Shown here piece after piece: positions 54,111 through 62,259 of a stretch of DNA of 64,000 nt. Each line of letters starts with the position of its first letter. The first letter of the stretch is position 1. Location of the stretch: contig CAUJEY010000295.1 of assembly GCA_963169325.1 (NCBI GenBank), forward strand, positions 1-64,000, read 5' to 3'. The notes beneath the pieces are model-generated. The model saw only the letters and a program-made list of their open reading frames with translations, was not told where the DNA came from and made no database searches. Source of the stretch: Bacteroidota bacterium (lineage in GTDB: Bacteria > Bacteroidota > Bacteroidia > Chitinophagales > Saprospiraceae). The position numbers and the translations under genes are program-made.

Positions 54111-57100
54111 ATGCGACTGAAATCCTTAGAACTCAAAGGTTTTAAAAGTTTTGCCAACGAAACCGTCATTCACTTCAACGCCGACGTAACGGGCGTGGTG
54201 GGCCCCAACGGCTCGGGCAAAAGCAATGTGGTGGACGCTGTGCGCTGGGTGCTCGGCGAACAAAAAAGCAAGGAGCTGCGCCTCGACAAAATGACTTCGG
54301 TCATTTTCAACGGGACCAAAAAGCGCAAGGAAGCCCAGTTGGCACAGGTGTCGCTCACCTTTGAGAACACCAAAAACATCCTGCCCACCGAATACCAGAA
54401 CGTCACCATCAGCCGCCTGCTGTACCGCAGCGGCGACAGCGAATACCGCCTGAACGGCGTGCCCTGCCGACTCAAGGACATCACGTCCCTGTTTCTCGAT
54501 ACCGGTATCGGCGCCGACTCCTACGCCATCATCGCGCTCAACATGGTGGAAGACCTGCTCAGCGACCGCGAACAGGCCCGCCGGCGTATGTTCGAACAGG
54601 CCGCCGGCGTGAGCAAATACAAAGCCCGCAAACACGAAACACAACTCAAACTCGAAGCTACCACCGCCGACCTCGACCGCGTGGAAGACCTGCTCTACGA
54701 GATTGAAGACCAACTGAAAAAACTCGAAAAACAAGCCCAGCGCACGCAGCGGTTCTACGAACTCAAAGAAGAATACAAAAAAATCAGCGTCGAACTGGCC
54801 GTACAAAACCTGGCCCGCCACCGCAAAACCTATAAAGAATTAGAAGCCCAGATCACCGGCGAAGAAGACAACTATCGCGGCGCCGAGGCCAAAGCCCGCT
54901 TGCTGGAAGCCGAAGCCGAAGCCCTGCGCAAAAGCCATACCGATAAAGAGACCTCCCTGAGCGCCCACCAACAGGAAGTGAACCAACTCACGGGGCGTAT
55001 CCGCGGCAAGGAGAACGAGAAAAATATGCTGGCGCAAAAACTCTCCTTCGTGGACCAGGACGCCCGCCGCCTCGACGACCAGATCGCCAAAGCCACCGAT
55101 ACAGCCCGCCAACTGGAAACCGAAATCGAAGGCTATCAAACCGACCTGAATTACGAAAAGCGGGTGGAAGCAGAATTTGAGGAAGCGCTTGAACAAGCCA
55201 AACAACAACTCGAAAAAGTCCGCTCCGACCACAACCTGCTCAAAGGCAACCTCGACGAGTTCGTGCGCGAACAACAAAGCGTAGAGCGCGTCATCGTCGA
55301 TCTGGAAAAACAAAAAGCCGTACAACAAAACCAGATCGATAACCTGCGCCGCGACGTGGAACGCACCCTCGCCGACGTAGCCGCCCGCCGCGCCGAAATG
55401 CAGGACCTGGGTGGAAAAATCGGCGAACTGGACAAGTCCGTCGAAGCTCAGCAGCAAAAAATCGCCATCGTGGAAACGGCGGAAGAAAAACGCCGCAACG
55501 ACATCGCCAATACCGAACGCGATATCGACGCCATGACCAAAAAACTGGCCGACCACAACCGCCTGCTCGACGCCAAACGCAATGAATTCAAACTCACCAA
55601 AAGTATGGTGGAAAGCCTCGAAGGCTTCCCCGAAAGTATAAAGTTTCTCAGCCAGCAAAAAGACTGGGCCAAAAACTGCCCCCTGCTCAGCGACCTGATT
55701 TACGTGCGGGAGGAATACCGCGTCATCATCGAAAACTACCTGGAACCCTACCTCAACTTCTATGTGGTGCCCGATGCCGACGCCGCTGTGCAGGCCATTC
55801 AACTGCTCGGTAAAAGCCAGAAAGGCCGCGCCAACTTTTTTATGCTCGACGCTTTTGCCCGGTACGAGCCGCCGCTCCTGCTGCTGCCCGCCGGCCAACA
55901 AGCCATCGACCTCGTGGAAGTGGACGCACAGTACCGGCCCCTGGTGGCTTATTTGTTGGAAAATGTGCTTATCGTAGACGATACATCCGCCTCCGGCAAA
56001 GACTTGCTCGCCGCCCCCTTGACCGAAGGAAAAGGAGACGGGGCCGGGCCGATTCTGTTGTCCAAATCCGGCGCCTTCGTGCGTCGCCGTTTCAGTCTGA
56101 GCGGTGGCTCAGTCGGACTTTTTGAAGGCAAAAAAATCGGTCGGAAAAAGAACCTGGAAATCCTGGAAGTCGAGATTAAAAAACTCGAAGCCGCCGAAAC
56201 GGATTACAACAACCGCCTGGCCACCCTGCGCACGCATTTGCAGAGCCTGAAAAATGCCGACCAATCGGTGCTGCTTACCCGCGACCGGGAAGCCCTGGGC
56301 CGTTTGCAATCGGAACAGGCCGGCTTGCGCGCCCGCATCGATAACATCGCCACTTTTGTCCAGAATTTCGATGCCAAAGCCGCCGAAAGCGGCGACCTGA
56401 TCGTACAACTGGAAGCCAGCAACCTGTCTATAGAGGCACAACTGCTGGAAAAAAACGCCGCTGCTACCGCCTTGCGCGAACGCCTGAGCAGTGCCGACGG
56501 CAGTTTCCGCGAAGTAGCCGAACTGCTCAGTCGGAACAGCCACGAATACAACCAGAAAAACATCGAGTTTATCCGGCAACAAAACAAGGTGAATGCATTC
56601 CAGCAGGAACTCGTGTTCCGCGAAAAACGGATTGCCGAATTGCGCGCTCAAACCCAGCAGAACCTGGCGACCAAAACCAAAAACGAAGAAGAAATTGCCT
56701 TTACCCGCTCGGAAATCGCCCGGCTCGAACAGGAATTGGCTGCCGGGTACGCGCAGAAAAAGGCGCAGGAAGCCACACTGAGCGAAGCCGAGCAAGTGTA
56801 CTTCAAGGCCCGCAACGAAATCCATGAGCGGGAAAATCAGCTGCGCGAACTCTATCGCAAACAGCAGGATTTACAGGGCTCCATCAACCGGCTCAAGGAT
56901 AAGTTCAGCGACGTCAAGTTCGAAATCACCGCTATCGGTGAGCGCCTGCGCGCCGAGTTCGGCATGTCGGTCAACGACGTGATCAACAACGAACCCGACC
57001 CCAAGTACGACCGCGAATCACTCGAGCGCGAGGTCACCAACCTCAAACGCCGGCTCGACACTTACGGCGAGATCAACCCCCTGGCTATCGAAGCCTACAA

Positions 57101-57695
57101 CGAGATCAAAGAGCGCTACGACAGCATCGCCACCCAGCGCAACGACATCCTGGCCGCCAAGGAAAACCTGCTTCAAACCATGAAAGAAATCGAAGAAACC
57201 GCCACCCAGCGTTTTCTCGAGTCCTTTGCCCAGGTGCGCGAAAACTTTATCCAGGTGTTCCGGACGCTCTTCACGGAGGACGACTCCGCCGACCTGCTGC
57301 TCACCCAGCCCGACAATCCGCTGGAGTCCGACATCAATATTATCGCCAAACCCAAAGGCAAACGCCCGCAAACCATCGCCCAGCTCTCCGGCGGCGAAAA
57401 AACCCTCACTGCCACGGCCCTGCTGTTTGCCCTTTACCTGCTCAAGCCCGCCCCCTTTTGTATTTTCGACGAGGTGGACGCCCCGCTGGACGACGCCAAC
57501 ATCGAAAAATTCAACCGCATCATCCGGCAGTTTTCCAAAGACTCGCAGTTTATCGTCGTCACCCACAACAAAGCCACCATGGCCGCCGTGGATACGATCT
57601 ATGGCGTGTATATGCCCGAACAGGGGGTGAGTGCCGTAGCGCCGGTGGATTTTAGGGAGTTGAACCACGAGGCGATGGTGTTTGAGGCGGGGTAG
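54111..57695 (+). CDS. smc: Chromosome partition protein SMC
   Basis: 1194 residues from the ATG at 54111. Head motifs: MRLKSLELKGFKSF, Walker A VGPNGSGKSNVVDAVRW and, at the C terminus, LSGGEKTLTATALL with Walker B FCIFDEVDAPLDD. Two long coiled coils (about 165-500 and 670-1020) surround a hinge domain (about 510-660). It forms the MukB-like/SMC-ScpAB condensin that organises and segregates chromosomes. ScpA and ScpB genes are not adjacent. It is full length. Confidence 0.98.
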   Translation: MRLKSLELKGFKSFANETVIHFNADVTGVVGPNGSGKSNVVDAVRWVLGEQKSKELRLDKMTSVIFNGTKKRKEAQLAQVSLTFENTKNILPTEYQNVTISRLLYRSGDSEYRLNGVPCRLKDITSLFLDTGIGADSYAIIALNMVEDLLSDREQARRRMFEQAAGVSKYKARKHETQLKLEATTADLDRVEDLLYEIEDQLKKLEKQAQRTQRFYELKEEYKKISVELAVQNLARHRKTYKELEAQITGEEDNYRGAEAKARLLEAEAEALRKSHTDKETSLSAHQQEVNQLTGRIRGKENEKNMLAQKLSFVDQDARRLDDQIAKATDTARQLETEIEGYQTDLNYEKRVEAEFEEALEQAKQQLEKVRSDHNLLKGNLDEFVREQQSVERVIVDLEKQKAVQQNQIDNLRRDVERTLADVAARRAEMQDLGGKIGELDKSVEAQQQKIAIVETAEEKRRNDIANTERDIDAMTKKLADHNRLLDAKRNEFKLTKSMVESLEGFPESIKFLSQQKDWAKNCPLLSDLIYVREEYRVIIENYLEPYLNFYVVPDADAAVQAIQLLGKSQKGRANFFMLDAFARYEPPLLLLPAGQQAIDLVEVDAQYRPLVAYLLENVLIVDDTSASGKDLLAAPLTEGKGDGAGPILLSKSGAFVRRRFSLSGGSVGLFEGKKIGRKKNLEILEVEIKKLEAAETDYNNRLATLRTHLQSLKNADQSVLLTRDREALGRLQSEQAGLRARIDNIATFVQNFDAKAAESGDLIVQLEASNLSIEAQLLEKNAAATALRERLSSADGSFREVAELLSRNSHEYNQKNIEFIRQQNKVNAFQQELVFREKRIAELRAQTQQNLATKTKNEEEIAFTRSEIARLEQELAAGYAQKKAQEATLSEAEQVYFKARNEIHERENQLRELYRKQQDLQGSINRLKDKFSDVKFEITAIGERLRAEFGMSVNDVINNEPDPKYDRESLEREVTNLKRRLDTYGEINPLAIEAYNEIKERYDSIATQRNDILAAKENLLQTMKEIEETATQRFLESFAQVRENFIQVFRTLFTEDDSADLLLTQPDNPLESDINIIAKPKGKRPQTIAQLSGGEKTLTATALLFALYLLKPAPFCIFDEVDAPLDDANIEKFNRIIRQFSKDSQFIVVTHNKATMAAVDTIYGVYMPEQGVSAVAPVDFRELNHEAMVFEAG

Positions 57696-57748
57696 GGGAT
57701 GATGGCGCAATAAAGTTGATAATACAACATTTAGAAAGATGAAATAAT

Positions 57749-58231
57749 ATGGTCCAATTTGACGAACATGGCCACCTCTTTCCCCATAAAATAATAGCGA
57801 TTACGGTATCGGAGTTCGAAACGGTTTTTGTTAACGGCGTTGGTGATATAAATCACCGAAAGGAACTTTTCGATCGGTACCTTAAATTTGTGGAAGACCT
57901 TAAAAGCGCATTTGAATCTCCTTTCACTCAATGGATTGATGGCAGTTTTATTACCACTAAAGAACAGCCTGGGGATATTGATGTCGTAACTTTTCTCCCA
58001 TACGATACATTGACAAATAAGGCTAATGCAGTGCATCGTTTCCGGGAGTCTGCAAAAATAATGTACTTTGTGGATGCTGCGTTTTGCCCTCTTTGCAAAT
58101 GGAATCATCGTTTTTATGAAAAATCCAAAGAAATGGAGGCATATTGGCTCAACCTTTACTCACATTCCAGGTTAGATATTTTTGGGAAAAGACATCCGAA
58201 AGGGCTCATTAAAATTGACTTTTTACCATGA
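57749..58231 (+). CDS. Nucleotidyltransferase-like protein (DUF6932 type)
   Basis: 160 residues, soluble. The motif FTQWIDGSFITTKEQPGDID carries the GS and DxD features of minimal nucleotidyltransferases, followed by VVTFLP. This closely resembles the DUF6932 family. The last four bases overlap the next gene start (ATGA), so the two are coupled. Base composition is lower in GC than that of smc. It could be a MNT-type antitoxin or enzyme in a two-gene module; a function is not proven. Confidence 0.7.
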   Translation: MVQFDEHGHLFPHKIIAITVSEFETVFVNGVGDINHRKELFDRYLKFVEDLKSAFESPFTQWIDGSFITTKEQPGDIDVVTFLPYDTLTNKANAVHRFRESAKIMYFVDAAFCPLCKWNHRFYEKSKEMEAYWLNLYSHSRLDIFGKRHPKGLIKIDFLP

Positions 58232-58542
58232 CAGAAACATCCATTTCAAAAATCATAGGCATCACCGACGAACTGAAAGGCATTGAGGCTGAACTTTCCA
58301 GAATAGCTTCCTGGAATGATACGGTCGGGGACCTGATGAAACTGCAATTTCAAAAAATGAAGCAGGAATTGCTTAAAGATTTGTTGGTAGAACTTATTCG
58401 TTCCGGCGCGGATTTTAATGAACTGGATGACGCAATCGCTTCATTCACTTTATACCTTTCCCGACAAAGTAAAGGAGCGCACTTAGAGCCGGAGGTTAAG
58501 AACAGTTTGAAGGAAGTAAAAAGATTAGTCGCGACAGCCTAA
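58228..58542 (+). CDS. Small helical partner of the nucleotidyltransferase-like protein
   Basis: 104 residues, almost entirely helical (MTETSISKIIGITDELKGIE, LMKLQFQKMKQELLKDLLVE). It has no HEPN RxxxxxH motif, no membrane helix and no signal peptide. It starts inside the stop of the upstream gene (ATGA overlap), so the pair is co-translated and likely interacts. I do not recognise the family. Confidence 0.65.
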   Translation: MTETSISKIIGITDELKGIEAELSRIASWNDTVGDLMKLQFQKMKQELLKDLLVELIRSGADFNELDDAIASFTLYLSRQSKGAHLEPEVKNSLKEVKRLVATA

Positions 58543-58567
58543 TAAGGCTAATCGCATCGTAAGGACC

Positions 58568-59080
58568 CTATTCCGCCACATTCTTCTTTTCCAGCCGTTT
58601 ATGCATCGGGGCGAGCACGGGCAGCAGCGCCGAACCGTACCAGGGATGCAGTTCCATCACCAATCGCCCTGCTTGCACCGCCGGATCCGTTTCCGTCAGC
58701 GCCCGGGCTTCTTCCACGGTGGCGACATTGAACACGTAAATACCGCGAATATCCCCGTCGTCCATAAACGGGCCTGCTACCACTAATTTCCCCGCTTCGG
58801 CCATCCGGTTGATGTTTTGCATGTGCGCTTTTTGTAAATTAGCCGCGGTTAGGGAGTCCTGGCTGCGATTGGGACCTCTTTTTAAAAATGCCATAACGTA
58901 CGCTTTCATACCGTACTCGTCGGCGCCCACGCGGGCGGCTAAAAGGGAATCGTAGGGTGGGGCAGGGTCGGTCATTTGGGCGTACAAATCCGGTTCGGCA
59001 GCCATTTTCGGCGCCTCAGCGGGCTGTGTGCATTGCAGGGCAAAGAACAACAGGAACAGAAAAAAAGCAGGGTGTTTCAT
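58568..59080 (-). CDS. YciI-like (YCII domain) lipoprotein
   Basis: 170 residues with a lipoprotein signal (LFFALQCTQPAEA, Cys at about 17). Residues about 60-150 follow the YCII pattern: MKAYVMAFLKRGPNRSQDSL, HMQNINRMAEAGKLVVAGPF, DIRGIYVFNVATVEEARAL and DPAVQAGRLVMELHPWYG. YciI-like domains have a ferredoxin-like fold with a conserved His-Asp pair; their function is poorly known. Convergent with the two-gene module. Confidence 0.82.
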   Translation of the reverse strand: MKHPAFFLFLLFFALQCTQPAEAPKMAAEPDLYAQMTDPAPPYDSLLAARVGADEYGMKAYVMAFLKRGPNRSQDSLTAANLQKAHMQNINRMAEAGKLVVAGPFMDDGDIRGIYVFNVATVEEARALTETDPAVQAGRLVMELHPWYGSALLPVLAPMHKRLEKKNVAE

Positions 59081-59232
59081 AGCGACAAGGTTTTAGTATT
59101 TTGTTTCACAAAAGAATAAAATTCTTCAACCAATACGGTTCTTTTTTATCCTTCGATGGCTTTATGCACTCCAGACACTTTCTGCATCTTTTGCCCGTTT
59201 TTACTATTCCATTTCACAAAAAACGCCACACC

Positions 59233-60882
59233 ATGCGAATTATCCTTTCCAGCCTGCTCCTCGCCGGCTGCGCCGTTGTGCTCCAGGCCGGCAACCCCGT
59301 TACGCCCAAAACGGTCGAAGTAACCGTTTACCGTTCCGGGGCTAAAATTACCAGCATAGCCACAATAAAAGTGCCGACCGGTGCCTCCGAGGTTATTTTT
59401 GAAAACCTGTCGCCCCATTTCAACGGCAATAGTTTACAGGTGAAAATTAAAGGCGATGCCCGCCTGAACGGTGCGGTATTTCAATTAAAAAACCCCGCAC
59501 CCGCACCCGAAAATCCGCGTGCCCGGACGATTCGTGATTCCCTGACCCTGCTTGGCGACGCACTTGTGGTGAACGACCAGGAAAACAAAGTACTGGAAGA
59601 TGAAGTCCGGATGTTGCAAAAAAACAGCGAGCGCGTAGGAGTTTCCGCAAACGGGCAGCCAGGCTCGCTTTCCGTGACCGAATTGAAAGAACTGGCCAAT
59701 TTCTACCGCGAGCGTATGCTGGAAATCCGCGACCGGCAGCAAAAAGTGACCCTCGTTCAACGTGGCGTAAAAACCGTGTACGAACGCCTGCAAACCGAAC
59801 TGAAACGCCTGCAACCCAATACCGGTAACCAAACCGGCGAAATCACCCTGAAAATCGACGCCAACACTGCCCAAAATCTGGAAATCTCCTGCACCTATCT
59901 GGTCAGCAACGCCGGCTGGACGCCACTGTACGACCTGCGTTCGGCAGGCTTAGACAAACCCCTGCAACTGACCTACAAGGCCAACGTGCGCAACAGCACC
60001 GGTTTCGACTGGAAAGCTGTAGCCTTGCACCTTTCCTCCGCTCAGCCGCTGACTAACAACGACCGCCCGATCCTGAATCCGGTGTATGTCGATTTCCGGC
60101 CGGTGGCAGTATACGGCAAGGAGCAGGAGCAAAATTCGGCGTACCGCGGCAATGTGTATCAAATGGAGCAAGTGGTGACCGCCGACCCCAATACGTATGA
60201 AGAACGTAGTGGCTTGGCCCCCGGGCAGCCTCCCGTACCGGAGATTGCCAGCCCGGAAGAATCTGAATTGCTCTCCGTTTTCGACCTGCCCACGCCGCAG
60301 GATATCCTCGCCGATGGCAAAGACAATATCGTCACGGTGGAAGAAACAGAAATTCCGGCTGCATACGAATACCATGCCGTGCCGAAAGTAGAACCGGCTG
60401 TATTCCTGCTCGCCAAAATTTCCGACTACGGTCAGTATAATTTGCTGCCCGGGCAGGCAAACATCTTCTTTCAGGACACCTACGTCGGCCAAACCTGGGT
60501 GAACCCGCAAACCACCGCCGACACCCTGCTGCTTTCGCTGGGCCGCGACGAACAACTGACCATCAAACGGGTACAACCCAAAGATTTTACCGAACGCCGG
60601 AAAATATTCGGTTCCAAAATCAAGGAGACTTACCTGTACGAGATTTCGATCAAAAACAACAAGCCAAAAAGCGTCACCGTGGAGTTGATCGACCAAATCC
60701 CCATTTCCAAACAAAAAGATATCGTGGTAGAACTGGAAGACCGCGGCGGCGCGAAGGTCAGCGCAGAATTCGGCAAACTGGAATGGAGCGTGGAGGTACC
60801 CGCCGGGCAAACCAAAAAGATACGTTTCTCGTATTCGGTGGAGTACCCTAAAGACAAAGGAGTTGGGTATTTTAAAGGATAG
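59233..60882 (+). CDS. DUF4139 (mucoidy inhibitor MuiA-like) family protein
   Basis: 549 residues from the ATG at 59233, which starts a signal peptide (MRIILSSLLLAGCAVVLQAG); the longer start is rejected. Residues about 25-110 are the N-terminal DUF4140-like domain (VEVTVYRSGAKITSIATIKV), followed by a coiled segment (about 110-200) and the C-terminal DUF4139 domain (TYLVSNAGWTPLYDLRSAGL and GQANIFFQDTYVGQTW, ending with FSYSVEYPKDKGVGYF). It is exported. Function unknown, although the name comes from mucoid phenotypes. Confidence 0.9.
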   Translation: MRIILSSLLLAGCAVVLQAGNPVTPKTVEVTVYRSGAKITSIATIKVPTGASEVIFENLSPHFNGNSLQVKIKGDARLNGAVFQLKNPAPAPENPRARTIRDSLTLLGDALVVNDQENKVLEDEVRMLQKNSERVGVSANGQPGSLSVTELKELANFYRERMLEIRDRQQKVTLVQRGVKTVYERLQTELKRLQPNTGNQTGEITLKIDANTAQNLEISCTYLVSNAGWTPLYDLRSAGLDKPLQLTYKANVRNSTGFDWKAVALHLSSAQPLTNNDRPILNPVYVDFRPVAVYGKEQEQNSAYRGNVYQMEQVVTADPNTYEERSGLAPGQPPVPEIASPEESELLSVFDLPTPQDILADGKDNIVTVEETEIPAAYEYHAVPKVEPAVFLLAKISDYGQYNLLPGQANIFFQDTYVGQTWVNPQTTADTLLLSLGRDEQLTIKRVQPKDFTERRKIFGSKIKETYLYEISIKNNKPKSVTVELIDQIPISKQKDIVVELEDRGGAKVSAEFGKLEWSVEVPAGQTKKIRFSYSVEYPKDKGVGYFKG

Positions 60883-60896
60883 TTAGAAGGCATAAA

Positions 60897-60930
60897 TCTC
60901 CGTGTCTCCGTGTCTCTGTGCCTCCGTGGT
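60897..60930. repeat. Short CTCCGTGT repeat
   Basis: Three to four degenerate units of CTCCGTGT or CTCTGTGC directly after the DUF4139 gene. Confidence 0.7.
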
Positions 60931-60995
60931 GAAAAAACTAATCTCCGACGCGCAATTTCACAACAAGTGCCACATTTAGCTGTTTCTTTCTGTCT

Positions 60996-61003
60996 TACCT
61001 TTG
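60996..61003 (+). promoter_or_regulatory. Bacteroidota-type -7 box
   Basis: TACCTTTG fits TAnnTTTG, 25 bases before the DUF2452 gene start. Confidence 0.45.
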
Positions 61004-61027
61004 AAGATAGAATTCCGAGTTATTTCC

Positions 61028-61492
61028 ATGTCCAAAAAGAAAAAAAACGAGCCGAACGACGCCTTCGTCAACCCTATTGACAAAGACAAAGTAGCCGAAT
61101 CGCCGGGGCTGCTGCCTTACGCGCACCACTCCGGCAGTGCCGTCATCCGGCCTGAAGACAAGGGCCGCATCCGCGGCAATGCCATGACAGCGATGTACGA
61201 CCAAACCGACCGGCAGATGGAGCAACTCCGGCAACAAATGGAAACGCTGGCGAAACAGGCCAAATCACTGCAAGCGCGCATGACGGTGTCTGAAGTTATT
61301 TACCAGGCGGAAATTCCGTTCCAGCCGGTGATCCACCATATTTACCACTTGTATCAGCGCAAGAAGGACGGCACGCACTTGTTGTCGATGGTAGCGCCCG
61401 CCGAATGGGGCCGGCGCGCACCGTTCGATCACCTGGCGACCGTGCGATTGCTGGGCGATCATACGTGGGAGGTGTTGGAGGGGGGAGTTTGA
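61028..61492 (+). CDS. DUF2452-family protein
   Basis: 154 residues from the ATG at 61028; the upstream TTG start is not used. Conserved-looking motifs are NPIDKDKVAESPGLLPYAHH, VIRPEDKGRIRGNAMTAMYD, a coiled helix (QMEQLRQQMETLAKQAKSLQ) and ending HTWEVL. I recognise the family as DUF2452 from memory. It is a small soluble protein without known function. The TGA stop is the first trinucleotide of the TTTGAAG array. Confidence 0.82.
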   Translation: MSKKKKNEPNDAFVNPIDKDKVAESPGLLPYAHHSGSAVIRPEDKGRIRGNAMTAMYDQTDRQMEQLRQQMETLAKQAKSLQARMTVSEVIYQAEIPFQPVIHHIYHLYQRKKDGTHLLSMVAPAEWGRRAPFDHLATVRLLGDHTWEVLEGGV

Positions 61493-61548
61493 AAGTTTAA
61501 AGTTCGAAGTTTGAAGTTTGAAGTTTGAAGTTTGAAAGTTTGAAGTGC
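61490..61548. repeat. TTTGAAG heptamer array after the DUF2452 gene
   Basis: About eight units (TTTGAAG, TTTAAAG, TTCGAAG). The array begins with the stop codon of the upstream gene. Same family as 8320, 11562 and 37845. Confidence 0.93.
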
Positions 61549-61570
61549 GCAATCCTTTATCTTATACCTC

Positions 61571-62014
61571 ATGAGCAAGCCCTCTCCAAGTATCTCCGCT
61601 TTAAAAATCTGGTTGACCGGCGTGTTTTTGGGGCCGGTATTTTTTGGTTTAGGTTTTGTCTTCTATGATATAGTGAACCAGAACGAAATCGTATTCACCG
61701 GTTTTACTGATTTGTCACTTACCTGGGGCTTTATGATCCTGTATGGAGGCATTTTTTCACTGCCCTCCATGCTGTTATTATGGTTCATCCTGTCCATATT
61801 GTCTCGGTTCGAACCAAGACAACCGGTGTTCCTGACGACAATTTTTTTCACCACTTTAATGTTGACCGTTGCTCCCTTATATGTATTCATGGGGGGCGGT
61901 GGTATTGCCCTCGCTTATTTAGGAGCAATATGGGCTGGCGTGTATTGGGCTATTTACCGGCCAACTGCGCTGGAAATTTCAGATACGGAGGAGCCCCTGG
62001 ATGCACATTTGTAA
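61571..62014 (+). CDS. Small integral membrane protein, unknown function
   Basis: 147 residues with four hydrophobic helices (about 11-32, 50-75, 85-108 and 112-130) and a short acidic C-terminal tail (SDTEEPLDAHL). No motif recognised. It stands alone between a DUF2452 gene and an M16 peptidase gene. Confidence 0.68.
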   Translation: MSKPSPSISALKIWLTGVFLGPVFFGLGFVFYDIVNQNEIVFTGFTDLSLTWGFMILYGGIFSLPSMLLLWFILSILSRFEPRQPVFLTTIFFTTLMLTVAPLYVFMGGGGIALAYLGAIWAGVYWAIYRPTALEISDTEEPLDAHL

Positions 62015-62259
62015 GATAACAAAGACTTGTTGCGGTGCGCGCTTCAACGTCAAGCCCACACCTTCCCAGTAAACGAAATAATTTCTGTTGATTCTGCGCC
62101 TTTTACGCTGCAAACAGCACATTTCATCCAAACTTTTCTAACCCGCGTCGGCAATAGCCGAATTTTCCATCCGTTTTTGCAACGATAACCCGGGAGCAAC
62201 GCTCCTATGTCTTTTTGACATAACCATACCACTCAAATTTTTCAAACACAGCACTCTGT

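Noticed and set aside
54840-55901. Minus-strand ORF of 353 residues opposite smc
   Set aside because: Phe/Leu/Val-rich shadow of coiled-coil codons.
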